Below are positions 15,472-23,293 of a stretch of 34,284 nt of DNA, piece after piece. The stretch comes from Porphyromonadaceae bacterium UBA7042 (GTDB taxonomy: Bacteria; Bacteroidota; Bacteroidia; Bacteroidales; Muribaculaceae): positions 649-34,932 of the forward strand of contig DLAR01000002.1 in assembly GCA_002494015.1 (NCBI GenBank). The letters run 5' to 3'. The number at the start of each line of letters is the position of its first letter. The first letter of the stretch is position 1. The notes under the pieces are model-generated. The model saw only the letters and a program-made list of their open reading frames with translations. It did not search any database and was not told where the DNA came from. The translations under genes and the position numbers were made by a program.

Positions 15472-16661
15472 CGGTTGCCTCCTTTCCCTGTTGTCGTGTT
15501 TACGTTGCCCGGTCCGATCAGCCATGTCAGGCCGATTTCGACCCGTGTCGGCCCGAACCACCTGCGGTTGTGGGTCGAGAGCAATACGTCGTGGGTGTCG
15601 ACCAGATGCTGTTTCAGGTATCGCCCCCATTGGTATCCGATCCCGATTGAGAAGTCGATGTTCAGACGGCGGGCCACGGGGAGGCTGTAGCCGTAGGTGA
15701 TGCCGGCGGCATAGTTGAACTTGTCGCCGATGACCCCGGTGTGGGAGCGGCCAAATTGAATGTCATAGGTCACGATCGATGCGTAGACACCGATGCGGTG
15801 CCCTGCAAAGGTGTTGTCGCTTTTGCCGTGGCCAAGCTGCATGCGCATTTCAATGTCGCCTCCGTATATGCGCCAGTATCTTCGGTGCTGACGATTGTTC
15901 CACCATGCATACATCCAGTCGGCCCATACGGTAAACCGGTCGTTGAGACGGACGCCGATGCCGATGTTGGGGACCAAGGCGGCATCGTAGAGCATGTTGG
16001 TGCTTAAAATCAGGTGCGGGAAACCGTTTCTGTGGCTTGAAGTCATGGGGGTGTTCAGGCCGGTGTCGGTTGTAGCTGTGATAATGGATGAATTGTCAGT
16101 GGTTTCGCTGACTGAGTCGTCGGCAGTTATATCAGAGGTGTCGTTTTCAATGTCGGTATCTGACAGCGAGTTGTCAGCGGTGGCGGCGAGGCCGTCTCGT
16201 CGGAACGAGGCGCGAAATTCAGCATATCTCAAATCGGGCCATTCCGACGGGGATGCTGCGGCCGGAAGCGTAATCCGGTTTTTTGCGCCCGGGACGGGGC
16301 CGAGGATGCCTGAGAGTGCCGACAGTCTTTTCTCGGCCAGTTCCCTGTTAAATGATTCGCTCCCTTCGGGTGATGCCGAGCCGGTTATCACGATGTCGAG
16401 ATTCAACAGTGAGTCAGATGCCGCGAGGAAGCTTTTCAGGCTGTCAAGACTGTTTTTGTTGTTGCGGAATGCCGGGTCAACGTGAAACGATGATTTGTGG
16501 AAATAAATTCGTTCTGAGAACGATTCATTGGCAGGTCCAGAGGCATAGGAAACTACCCCCCCCTGTAATAGGCATAAAATCAAGACTATAGCCGCGGCTA
16601 TCGCCTTGCGGTAGTTGGGAAAAAGCAGGATATGACAATATAATGTACACTGATTTTCCAT
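15468..16661 (-). CDS. OmpA-like/DUF3575 outer-membrane protein, first gene of pilus operon
   Basis: A 397-aa exported protein. A hydrophobic signal segment spans about 19-41, but the stretch before it is unusually long. Residues 50-155 look like an OmpA-type periplasmic fold (LDIVITGSASPEGSESFNRELAEKRLSAL). A Ser/Thr/Asp-rich linker covers about 160-215. The C-terminal part (about 225-390) is a DUF3575 beta-barrel-like domain, with LGHGKSDNTFAGHRIGVYAS and SIGIGYQWGRYL. DUF3575 proteins commonly lead fimbrillin/DUF5119 operons. A G8 tract falls within the signal-peptide codons (16556-16563), so slippage would shift the frame at residue 34-36. Confidence 0.85.
   Translation of the reverse strand: MENQCTLYCHILLFPNYRKAIAAAIVLILCLLQGGVVSYASGPANESFSERIYFHKSSFHVDPAFRNNKNSLDSLKSFLAASDSLLNLDIVITGSASPEGSESFNRELAEKRLSALSGILGPVPGAKNRITLPAAASPSEWPDLRYAEFRASFRRDGLAATADNSLSDTDIENDTSDITADDSVSETTDNSSIITATTDTGLNTPMTSSHRNGFPHLILSTNMLYDAALVPNIGIGVRLNDRFTVWADWMYAWWNNRQHRRYWRIYGGDIEMRMQLGHGKSDNTFAGHRIGVYASIVTYDIQFGRSHTGVIGDKFNYAAGITYGYSLPVARRLNIDFSIGIGYQWGRYLKQHLVDTHDVLLSTHNRRWFGPTRVEIGLTWLIGPGNVNTTTGKGGNR
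16556..16563 (-). repeat. G8 tract inside the DUF3575 signal peptide
   Basis: Eight G residues on the coding strand encode part of Q33-G34-G35-V36. Gain or loss of one base would abolish the protein and, by coupling, could lower DUF5119 translation. Confidence 0.75.
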
Positions 16662-16925
16662 TTGGGTATGCTATATCAATCAATATTATATTTTAGTAAA
16701 TTACGAAAGAAATGGTACTATGATGAAATTGTTTGAACTTTTTGAGAAGCGTTAAAAACTCATTCTGCCACTTGGGTCGGAATCGATATCCATCCTGTTT
16801 TTGATTGCGTTAAGAGATTTTTTTATTGGGTAACTCTACACTTTCCCCAAAAATCGTAATCATCTCAAAAATCGGTTGCGACTGTAGGCTGGTAAAATAG
16901 GTTAAAAAATACTTCTGTTCGTCGT

Positions 16926-16947
16926 GCAAAATTAGGTATAATTTTGC
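16926..16947. promoter_or_regulatory. Palindrome with two divergent -7-like boxes
   Basis: GCAAAATTA (16926-16934), 4 nt, then TAATTTTGC (16939-16947) is a perfect inverted repeat. Each arm read outward is TAATTTTG, matching TAnnTTTG. Clear -33 elements are missing on both sides, so it may be a regulator site instead of a double promoter. Confidence 0.5.
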
Positions 16948-17066
16948 GATTCTACGCGTAAAAATTTAGTTAAAAAAACACTAATATAGTTGTTAATTGT
17001 GTTAATGCGGGTCTCTGTCCATAGATAAAGTCTTGTGTCAGGGGCATGATATAATATTTTTTTTGT

Positions 17067-17074
17067 TAAATTTG
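17067..17074 (+). promoter_or_regulatory. Probable -7 element for thioesterase-dprA
   Basis: TAAATTTG matches TAnnTTTG and would give a leader of about 46 nt before the thioesterase ATG. I do not see a good -33 element. Confidence 0.45.
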
Positions 17075-17126
17075 CATTTTAATGATATATAGTTGTTGTT
17101 AAACACCCTCTTAAATAATTGACCGT

Positions 17127-17534
17127 ATGGCCGATAATCATTATGTATTTGGCATGCATATCAAGGTTCGGGATTATGAGGTAGATTCTCAGGGCATAGT
17201 CAATAATGCCAATTATCTTCATTATCTCGAAATGACGCGCCACGATTTTTGCGAGGAGGCGGGGACTACTTTCCGCGAGATGCAGGAGCATGGTCTGGAC
17301 CCTGTCGTGAGGAAAGTTGAGATTGAATACATTTCGCCGCTGACCCTCGGGGAAACTATGGAGTCAAAGCTGTGGATGGAGCGCAACGGTGCCCGGTTTG
17401 TGTTCCATCAGGATATTTTCCATGCTGAGACTGGACGACCTGTAGTAAAGGCACTGGTGACAATCGTGTGTCTTGAAAACGGCCGGTTGACACGCGGCGA
17501 CGTGCTTGCCGAGGCTTTCAAGTCTTATCTTTAA
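17127..17534 (+). CDS. Acyl-CoA thioesterase, 4HBT (YbgC/FadM-like) hotdog fold
   Basis: A 135-aa hotdog-fold thioesterase that would hydrolyse an acyl-CoA or acyl-ACP in the cytoplasm. The motif DSQGIVNNANYLHYLEMTRHDF (20-41) contains the family catalytic Asp20 and the NNAxYxxYxE pattern. The segment VVRKVEIEYISPLTLGE is the typical central strand. The chain substrate cannot be inferred. The dprA start lies 16 nt past its stop, suggesting a two-gene operon. Confidence 0.88.
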   Translation: MADNHYVFGMHIKVRDYEVDSQGIVNNANYLHYLEMTRHDFCEEAGTTFREMQEHGLDPVVRKVEIEYISPLTLGETMESKLWMERNGARFVFHQDIFHAETGRPVVKALVTIVCLENGRLTRGDVLAEAFKSYL

Positions 17535-17550
17535 TCCTCCACGGCTTAAA

Positions 17551-18657
17551 ATGGACGACACATTGCTTTATCGCATCGCTTTCGCGTCGCTGCGCGGGAT
17601 GAATCCGCAGCTTGCAAGGCAGATTCTCGGCCGTGCGGGCGGGGAAGATGCTTTTTTTAAGATGAGCGAGCGTGAGCTTTCGACGGTCATGGGGTTTGGC
17701 AACAAGCTCTTTGACCGGGAATACCGTGACCGGCTGCTCGCAGAAGCTGAGCGTGAGGTCATATTTGTTGAGACCAATCACATTGAGTCGGTATATTTTA
17801 CTGACGATGAGTATCCGCAGCGGCTGTTGCAGTGTGACGATGCGCCGTTGATGCTTTACACGCTTGGGCGGTGTGACCTGAACAATGCGAGATTTGTGTC
17901 GGTTGTGGGGACTCGCCATGCCACGGTCTACGGTATCGATTTTACGGCCCGGCTTGTCGAGGGGCTGGCTCAGAGGATGGCCGACCCTCTCGTAATAGTC
18001 AGCGGCCTCGCCTATGGCATAGACATAGCCGCCCACAAGGCTGCTCTTGCATGTGGCATCCCCACCGTCGCCGTGCTTGCGCAGGGTCTTAACACGATTT
18101 ATCCCCCGGTTCACCGGTCGACGGCTGCCGAGATCGCGCGCAGCGGAGGTATGCTGATGACCGATTACAGATCGGTCGACCGGTTGCACAAGGGCAATTT
18201 TCTCGCCCGCAACCGCATCGTGGCGGGGTTGAGCGACTGTCTTGTGGTTGTCGAGTCGGCCTCAAAGGGAGGCGCGCTTGTGACCGCCCGGATTGCGGCC
18301 GGTTACAGTCGAGATGTTTTTGCCGTTCCCGGACGCATCAGCGACCGTTACAGCGAGGGTTGCAACCGGCTGATATATAATAATGTGGCTCAGCTGGTAA
18401 CGTCGCCTGAAGATATACTTGGCGCGATGGGGTGGCCTGAAAAGGAACAGGAAGGGCAGCAAGGTTCGCTTTTTGTCGAGCTTGCACCCGATGAGGAAAA
18501 AGTCATCGATGTGATTCGCCGTAAGGGAGATGCCCGGCTTGCCGAGATTTCGGCCGAGGTCGAGGTTCCCGTTTCCCGCCTGATGGGGATGCTTGTCGAC
18601 CTTGAGTTCCGCAATCTGTTGCTTTCGATGCCGGGAGGCCGTTACCGGTTGCAATAA
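17551..18657 (+). CDS. dprA: DNA-processing protein DprA
   Basis: A 368-aa DprA, which binds incoming single-stranded DNA and loads RecA during natural transformation. A SAM/HhH-like N-terminal region covers about 1-75. The Rossmann-like core follows, with VSVVGTRHATVYG (116-128), VIVSGLAYGIDIAAH (148-162), NFLARNRIVAGLSD (216-229) and the GGALVTARIAAGYSRDVFAVPG block (240-261). A winged-helix C-terminal domain (about 312-368) ends the protein. I chose the ATG at 17551; the frame opens at 17506 but this would extend into the thioesterase gene. No other competence gene is adjacent. Confidence 0.95.
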   Translation: MDDTLLYRIAFASLRGMNPQLARQILGRAGGEDAFFKMSERELSTVMGFGNKLFDREYRDRLLAEAEREVIFVETNHIESVYFTDDEYPQRLLQCDDAPLMLYTLGRCDLNNARFVSVVGTRHATVYGIDFTARLVEGLAQRMADPLVIVSGLAYGIDIAAHKAALACGIPTVAVLAQGLNTIYPPVHRSTAAEIARSGGMLMTDYRSVDRLHKGNFLARNRIVAGLSDCLVVVESASKGGALVTARIAAGYSRDVFAVPGRISDRYSEGCNRLIYNNVAQLVTSPEDILGAMGWPEKEQEGQQGSLFVELAPDEEKVIDVIRRKGDARLAEISAEVEVPVSRLMGMLVDLEFRNLLLSMPGGRYRLQ

Positions 18658-18749
18658 TAATATAATGATATGTTGTAAAATATATTATTGAACTTTTTAG
18701 CTTGAGAGTTATTAACCTAATTAGATACCTAACGCTATAATTAGAAATT

Positions 18750-19625
18750 ATGGAAAAGAAAATAATCGCTCCGTCAGAGCTTATAATCAACCCCGACGGG
18801 TCAGTGTTTCACCTTCATTTGCGTCCCGAGCAGCTGACTGACCGTGTAATCCTTGTCGGCGACCCGGCCCGTGTCAATATGGTCGCGTCATTCTTTGACA
18901 CAACCGATTATGAAGTGTCGTCGCGCGAGTTTCACACAATCGGTGGCACGTTTAACGGAAAACCCATCATGTGCCTTTCCCACGGAATCGGGCCCGACAA
19001 TATTGACATCGTCATCAACGAGCTTGACGCGCTGGCCAATATCGATTTTGAAACACGCGAGGTCAGGAACCGCAAGCGTCGCCTGACGCTGGTGCGCATC
19101 GGGACATCGGGCGCGCTTCAGCCCGAGTTGAAGATAGGGACGCCGGTAATCGCAGAGAAAGCGATAGGCTTTGACGGCGTGTTGAACTATTACGCAGGCC
19201 GCAACGAAGTCGCAGACTTGGAATTTGAACACTCGTTTTGCGATGCCGTGGGGTGGAATCCCCTTTGGGCCAAACCTTATGTCGTGAATGCCGACGAGGA
19301 ACTGGTCGACCAGATAGGCCGCGACGACATGGTGAGGGGAAATACAATCTCGGCAGTGGGATTTTACGGGCCGCAGGGTCGCGAGCTGCGTCTGCCGCTT
19401 GCTAACCCTGACTTGAACAACCGTATCGAGGAGTTCCGTCACGAAGGCCGTAAGATAACCAATTACGAGATGGAGTCGGCCCCGTTGCAGGGTCTCGGAC
19501 GCCTTATGGGTCACAGAGCCATGACGGTGTGCTCGATTATAGCCAACCGTATGCGCCATGATGCGACTCCCAACTATAAAACGGCCGTGCACGACCTGAT
19601 CGGTACGGTGCTTGAGCGCATCTGA
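18750..19625 (+). CDS. Nucleoside phosphorylase, uridine-phosphorylase-like
   Basis: A 291-aa protein of the NP-I family (PNP/UDP). It would cleave a nucleoside with phosphate to the free base and (deoxy)ribose 1-phosphate in the salvage pathway. Motifs are VILVGDPARV near 33-42, the phosphate-binding HGIGPDNIDIVINEL near 74-88, LVRIGTSGALQPELKIG near 113-129, and the substrate site NYEMESAPLQGLG near 242-254. It is longer than E. coli Udp (253 aa), with extra sequence near residues 150-180. Uridine as substrate is likely but not proved. Confidence 0.85.
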   Translation: MEKKIIAPSELIINPDGSVFHLHLRPEQLTDRVILVGDPARVNMVASFFDTTDYEVSSREFHTIGGTFNGKPIMCLSHGIGPDNIDIVINELDALANIDFETREVRNRKRRLTLVRIGTSGALQPELKIGTPVIAEKAIGFDGVLNYYAGRNEVADLEFEHSFCDAVGWNPLWAKPYVVNADEELVDQIGRDDMVRGNTISAVGFYGPQGRELRLPLANPDLNNRIEEFRHEGRKITNYEMESAPLQGLGRLMGHRAMTVCSIIANRMRHDATPNYKTAVHDLIGTVLERI

Positions 19626-19633
19626 CAGTGAAC

Positions 19634-19694
19634 CATAATCTCTGTAAAGGCGTTTATCAGTAGAACTATTAACGTAAAATATACAGAGATTATG
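19634..19694 (+). promoter_or_regulatory. Perfect 13-bp inverted repeat covering a start codon
   Basis: CATAATCTCTGTA (19634-19646) is the exact reverse complement of TACAGAGATTATG (19682-19694). The loop is 35 nt. The right arm contains the ATG of the LEA-like gene (19692) and the 10 nt before it. If both arms are in the mRNA, the start would be closed in a stem. Confidence 0.65.
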
Positions 19695-20045
19695 TCTACA
19701 AATGCTCAGAACATAGCCGATCGTGCCGCACAGTTGTCGGCACAGGCTGCAAAAGTAAGCGCCGAGGCAGGCACAGTGGCTGCAAAGGCTGAATTAGAAG
19801 CCGACAAGGAGACTGTTGCCGAAAAGGCTGCCGAGGTCAAGAGTAAGGTTGCCGATCGCGTGGCAGGCGCTCAGGATGCCATTGCCGACAAGGTGTCAGA
19901 TGCCAAGGAGGCTATCGGTGACAAGGTCGATGACCTCAAAGAGAAGGCTGCTCCTATAATTGAAAAGGTCAAGGGAACCGCAGCCAATGCGCTTGACTCG
20001 GTTGCCGATGCGGTCTCAGGACTTGCCGATAAGTTGAAATCGTGA
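19692..20045 (+). CDS. Small Ala/Lys/Asp-rich LEA-like amphipathic repeat protein
   Basis: A 117-aa protein with no signal peptide, membrane segment or cysteine. It is almost entirely Ala, Lys, Asp, Glu and Val. Two 11-residue units stand in tandem, AIADKVSDAKE and AIGDKVDDLKE, with looser copies before (KVADRVAGAQD) and after. This pattern is like group-3 LEA proteins and apolipoprotein-like amphipathic helices. A stress-protective or lipid/protein-surface role is possible; I recognise no named family. It lies after the phosphorylase gene and ends in a very strong hairpin. The start codon sits in a perfect inverted repeat. Confidence 0.75.
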   Translation: MSTNAQNIADRAAQLSAQAAKVSAEAGTVAAKAELEADKETVAEKAAEVKSKVADRVAGAQDAIADKVSDAKEAIGDKVDDLKEKAAPIIEKVKGTAANALDSVADAVSGLADKLKS

Positions 20046-20064
20046 CGATGTACCCGGGTGGTAT

Positions 20065-20108
20065 AAAAAGAAAACGGTCTTTCAGCAAAGAAAGACCGTT
20101 TTCTTTTT
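20065..20108. terminator. Bidirectional terminator between the LEA-like gene and dnaA
   Basis: A perfect 19-bp stem (20065-20083 with 20090-20108) closes a 6-nt loop. It starts with AAAAAGAAAA and ends with TTTTCTTTTT, so it works in both directions for the convergent genes. Confidence 0.92.
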
Positions 20109-20122
20109 ATTGTGCGGTTTGT

Positions 20123-21520
20123 TTACATTTTTACAAGTTGTGATTCGATTTTGTCGAGATCTTCCCTGAGCTGTTTTTCGAGGGTCAGTCGCTCGTCGAT
20201 ATTTTTTATCGCGTGAAGTACTGTCGCGTGAGTGCGCGCGAGGCGGCTTCCGATTGCTTTGAGCGGCATCTTGGTGTGTTTTTTTGCAAGATACATGACC
20301 ATCTGCCGTGCGTCGGAAATTTCGCGTTTACGCGACTTGGCAAAAATCTGGTCAGGGTCGATGTTGTAAAACTCGCTCACCTGACGGGCTATCATCTCAA
20401 AATTGACAGCTTTTTTATTGATTCTAACAGCGTTGGAGAGGACAGTGCGGGCAAGGTCAACCGTGATTTCCCGGTTTAGGAATGTGGCGTGGGCCAAGAG
20501 GGATACGACAATGCCTTCAAGCTCGCGGATAGAATCGGTTACGTTGGCAGCGATAAATTCCATCACTTCGGGCGGGAGCTGCAGTCCGTCGTGAGATGCT
20601 TTCTGTGACAGGACATCCTTGCGCAGCTCATAGTCGGGACGGCTTAGCTCGACGGTTGCGCCCCATTTGAAACGGGACAGCATACGGGCCTCCATGCCTT
20701 CCATCTGAGAGGGGCAGCAGTCGCTTGAAAGGATGAGCTGTTTCTGATTCTGATGGAGGTGGTTGAAGATGTGGAAGAATGTGTTCTGAGTGGCTGCCTT
20801 GCCGATGAGATCCTGAATGTCGTCGATAATCAGAACATCGATGCTCTGATAGAAATTGATGAAATCATTGATTTTGCCCTTGAAAGTCGCTGTGGTGAAC
20901 TGGCTTTCAAAAAGGCGGGCGGTAATATAGAGTACGCGCGCGCGCGGGTTGCGCTCTTTTATGCGGATGCCGATAGCCTGAATGAGGTGGGTTTTGCCAA
21001 CTCCGGTCGGGCCGTAGATGAACAACGGGTTATAGGTCTTGCATTTGGGGTTGTCGGCAATGGATTCGCCGATGGAGCGGGCAACCATGTTGCTTGCACT
21101 CGCGCAATAGTTCTCAAATGTATAGGTGGGGTTAAGCTGGGAGTCGATGTCACCGACCTGTTCTTGACGGAACGGGTTGACATAGGGGTCGGCTTGAGGC
21201 TTGACAGCGGGACTGGGCCTCTCGCTTTTCATCGTCACATTTGTTGACGGCTCGTTGCTGACTTGGTCGTATTTATAGTATAGTTCTACTCCCCTCCCGT
21301 AGACTTTGTTGATTGCAGCCGCTATGAGAGAGAGAAAGTGCTGTTCAAGATATTCGGCAAAGAACGGGGAGGGTACTCTGAGGGTCAGCGTGCTCGGCGT
21401 TCCTTTGTCAAAACTCTCAAGCGAGAGTGGCTTGAACCATGCGTTATATTGCTCAGCAGAAAGGTTGTCTTTTAGAAATTGTAGAAACCTATCCCACTGT
21501 TGGGGGGTGTTGGGATGCAT
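20123..21520 (-). CDS. dnaA: Chromosomal replication initiator DnaA
   Basis: A 465-aa AAA+ ATPase that binds DnaA boxes and opens the origin. Domain I (1-90) starts WDRFLQFLKDNLSAEQYNAWF. Domain III holds Walker A GPTGVGKT (170-177), Walker B VLIIDDIQDL (229-238) and the LSRFKWG arginine-finger segment (281-287). Domain IV has the DNA-binding signature GSRLARTHATVLHAIKNID (424-442). Full length. The 341 nt upstream have no convincing DnaA-box cluster, and the usual dnaN neighbour is absent. Confidence 0.98.
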   Translation of the reverse strand: MHPNTPQQWDRFLQFLKDNLSAEQYNAWFKPLSLESFDKGTPSTLTLRVPSPFFAEYLEQHFLSLIAAAINKVYGRGVELYYKYDQVSNEPSTNVTMKSERPSPAVKPQADPYVNPFRQEQVGDIDSQLNPTYTFENYCASASNMVARSIGESIADNPKCKTYNPLFIYGPTGVGKTHLIQAIGIRIKERNPRARVLYITARLFESQFTTATFKGKINDFINFYQSIDVLIIDDIQDLIGKAATQNTFFHIFNHLHQNQKQLILSSDCCPSQMEGMEARMLSRFKWGATVELSRPDYELRKDVLSQKASHDGLQLPPEVMEFIAANVTDSIRELEGIVVSLLAHATFLNREITVDLARTVLSNAVRINKKAVNFEMIARQVSEFYNIDPDQIFAKSRKREISDARQMVMYLAKKHTKMPLKAIGSRLARTHATVLHAIKNIDERLTLEKQLREDLDKIESQLVKM

Positions 21521-21861
21521 AATTTATGTGATAGTTGACTAATCTTTTCAATGCAAATTTCCAATTTTTTTTTTATTAAACCAAGTGCGAAAATATTTGG
21601 AATTTGTAAATATTCTGCATTGATTTGTTATTCAGTATGTTATGCGTTTGTTAACTTCAAGTGCGGCTATAACTTTAGTATTTTGTGTTTATTCTGTTGG
21701 TTATTAGGCGTGTAGGCTGCAAGAGTTAACGTTAAGATAGAGGTGCTGTCTCGGGGTTGTGAACCGTAAACTCGTTGATTGACGGTATATTTCTCGATTA
21801 TCGGCAAATTTGCCAGTCGTGGTGTTATTTAGAACGGTTCTAAATAACACCACGGCGCGGT
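21521..21861. other. 341-bp region upstream of dnaA, no gene seen
   Basis: The stretch is AT-rich near dnaA and contains two adjacent palindromes (21803-21814 and 21818-21854). I looked for TTATCCACA-type DnaA boxes and found only poor matches. I found no full dnaA promoter; GAAATTTG near 21553 on the minus strand is a weak -7 match. Confidence 0.5.
21803..21854. repeat. Two adjacent perfect palindromes
   Basis: GGCAAATTTGCC at 21803-21814 is a perfect 12-bp palindrome. It is followed 3 nt later by a perfect inverted repeat of 18 bp per arm (21818-21835 and 21837-21854) with a single-base centre. The larger one lies 7 nt past the stop of the CBM9-like gene, but has no U-run on that strand. 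Confidence 0.7.
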
Positions 21862-22515
21862 TTAGTCTATTATAATCGGGGCAAAGAACTCAGGTCGGTG
21901 AAAGTCGGGTCGTTGTGTGAGCACGGGCGCCCAGCTGAGGAAATGCGGCTGCGAAGTCCCTGAGGCGCATTTATAGACGTTGCCCTTCATGTGTATAGGC
22001 TGGCCCTCATATTTCATCCCCATAAGTTCTATAGGGATTGCGGCAAGCAGATTCCATGTGAAAAGGCCCTCGATTTCTTCAAACGGTCTTGTCCCGCATG
22101 ACGCATAACGTGATATGGTGGCTATTTCGTCGTCGGTAAGCGGGGTGGGGTCGCCTCCGGGGATGCGGTGTGCGGCGTTCACGGTGCCGATACAGTTGAA
22201 TTCGAAATTCCAGTAACGCCCGTCGGAATTTTGCGGTTGCAGATATATTTGCACACACGAGTCGTCATGGACCTGTGTGTTGTTGGCATAGTTCACGGCC
22301 CGCAAATAGTTGCAGCGCACGAAAAAGTCGACATATATGAACTTGGCCGAATGGGCGACGGTGAAGGTGGTCAGGGGGTGGTAGGGGAATTCCTCGCTCC
22401 AGTTTCGTGACTCTACGGTGTGTCGCTCTCCTTGTAATTCGAGGCGGCTGAAAATGACATCGGTGTTGAGGAAATCAAGGTCGGGAATAAATGGGATGTG
22501 GAGGGGTTTATCCAT
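21862..22515 (-). CDS. CBM9-like carbohydrate-binding protein
   Basis: A 217-aa protein resembling family 9 carbohydrate-binding-like domains of Bacteroidetes. Recognisable parts are NWSEEFPYHPLTTFTVAHS, the DDSCVQIYLQP strand, YWNFEFNCIGTVNAAH, and the C-terminal NVYKCASGTSQPHFLSWAP followed by FHRPEFFAPI. No signal peptide is evident, so it may act in the cytoplasm despite the fold. Its first 8 nt overlap the end of the LysE-type gene, so the two are co-transcribed. The sugar or other ligand is unknown. Confidence 0.8.
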   Translation of the reverse strand: MDKPLHIPFIPDLDFLNTDVIFSRLELQGERHTVESRNWSEEFPYHPLTTFTVAHSAKFIYVDFFVRCNYLRAVNYANNTQVHDDSCVQIYLQPQNSDGRYWNFEFNCIGTVNAAHRIPGGDPTPLTDDEIATISRYASCGTRPFEEIEGLFTWNLLAAIPIELMGMKYEGQPIHMKGNVYKCASGTSQPHFLSWAPVLTQRPDFHRPEFFAPIIID

Positions 22516-23155
22516 GAAAGAAAAGATCTTTTATGCCGAAGGTCGCACCCACAGCCGCCATGATAATGAGTATGACCGCAATGATGCGGTTTATGAGCCA
22601 CATGGAGCGGACGTTGAAGTGTGCCCTGACTTTGTTGACGAAATATGTTACAAATAGCCACCACAGCACGGCGCCGCCAAAGATGGAGATGTAGCCGGCG
22701 ATATAGTGGTAGGCTTTAAATTCGGGGGCGAGGAAACTGAAACGGGCAAATAGTCCGATGATAAAGAAGAGAATCAGGGGATTGGAAAATGTGAACAGAA
22801 ATCCTGTCCCGAAGTCTTTCCAATAGGTGGTCGCCGGGATTGACGGAGTGCGCAGCGAGCGCGACGGGTTGCTGCTGAACAGGTAGATTCCGTAGGCGAG
22901 AAGAACACCGCTTCCTATTATCTGAAGGAGGTTCTGGTTACTCTCGATAAAGTCTGTGACAAAGGATAGGCCGAGTCCTGTGAGCAGGCAGTAAATCAAG
23001 TCGCTCAGTGCTGCTCCCACGCCTGTGAAAAACGCGGGCCACCGACCCTTGTTGAGGGTGCGCTGGATGCAAAGCACTCCTATCGGCCCCATCGGAGCCG
23101 ATACAAGGACTCCGATTAGGAGTCCGCGGAGCATTATGGCCAGCAAATCTATCAT
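22508..23155 (-). CDS. LysE-family amino-acid/metabolite exporter
   Basis: A 215-aa membrane protein with about six hydrophobic segments. The N-terminus GVLVSAPMGPIGVLCIQRTLNKG (15-37) is the LysE/RhtB signature region; further on are GVGAALSDLIYC and FLFTFSNPLILFFIIG. These exporters usually move amino acids or similar solutes out of the cell; the substrate here is unknown. Its promoter ends only 7 nt before the ATG, so the mRNA may be leaderless. Confidence 0.88.
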   Translation of the reverse strand: MIDLLAIMLRGLLIGVLVSAPMGPIGVLCIQRTLNKGRWPAFFTGVGAALSDLIYCLLTGLGLSFVTDFIESNQNLLQIIGSGVLLAYGIYLFSSNPSRSLRTPSIPATTYWKDFGTGFLFTFSNPLILFFIIGLFARFSFLAPEFKAYHYIAGYISIFGGAVLWWLFVTYFVNKVRAHFNVRSMWLINRIIAVILIIMAAVGATFGIKDLFFHG

Positions 23156-23162
23156 TGACTTG

Positions 23163-23194
23163 CAAAGTTATAAAATTCCACGATGCCGTGCAAA
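23163..23194 (-). promoter_or_regulatory. Promoter of the LysE-CBM9-like operon (near-leaderless)
   Basis: On the minus strand TTTG (23194-23191) is followed after 20 nt by TAACTTTG (23170-23163). The ATG is at 23155, leaving 7 nt after the -7 box, which is where transcription is expected to begin. Confidence 0.72.
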
Positions 23195-23293
23195 AAATTT
23201 TTGAGGTCGGCTGCGTTGTAAGATGTGCCGGTTTTAGGTATAGAGGCGGATGTGTTTAGCGGTTTATGAAAACGGTGCTATGTGGCAGCCTCT

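Larger units (their letters stand above)
16662..17126. other. 465-bp divergent regulatory region, no gene seen
   Basis: The stretch is AT-rich and separates the pilus operon (minus) from the thioesterase-dprA pair (plus). I see no credible small ORF. It holds a perfect 9-4-9 palindrome with outward-facing -7-like boxes (16926-16947) and a plus-strand -7 box at 17067-17074. Confidence 0.6.

Noticed and set aside
21521..21861. A replication origin next to dnaA
   Set aside because: I found no cluster of TTATCCACA-like boxes and no AT-rich 13-mer array clearly paired with them. A genome-wide GC-skew plot would settle it.
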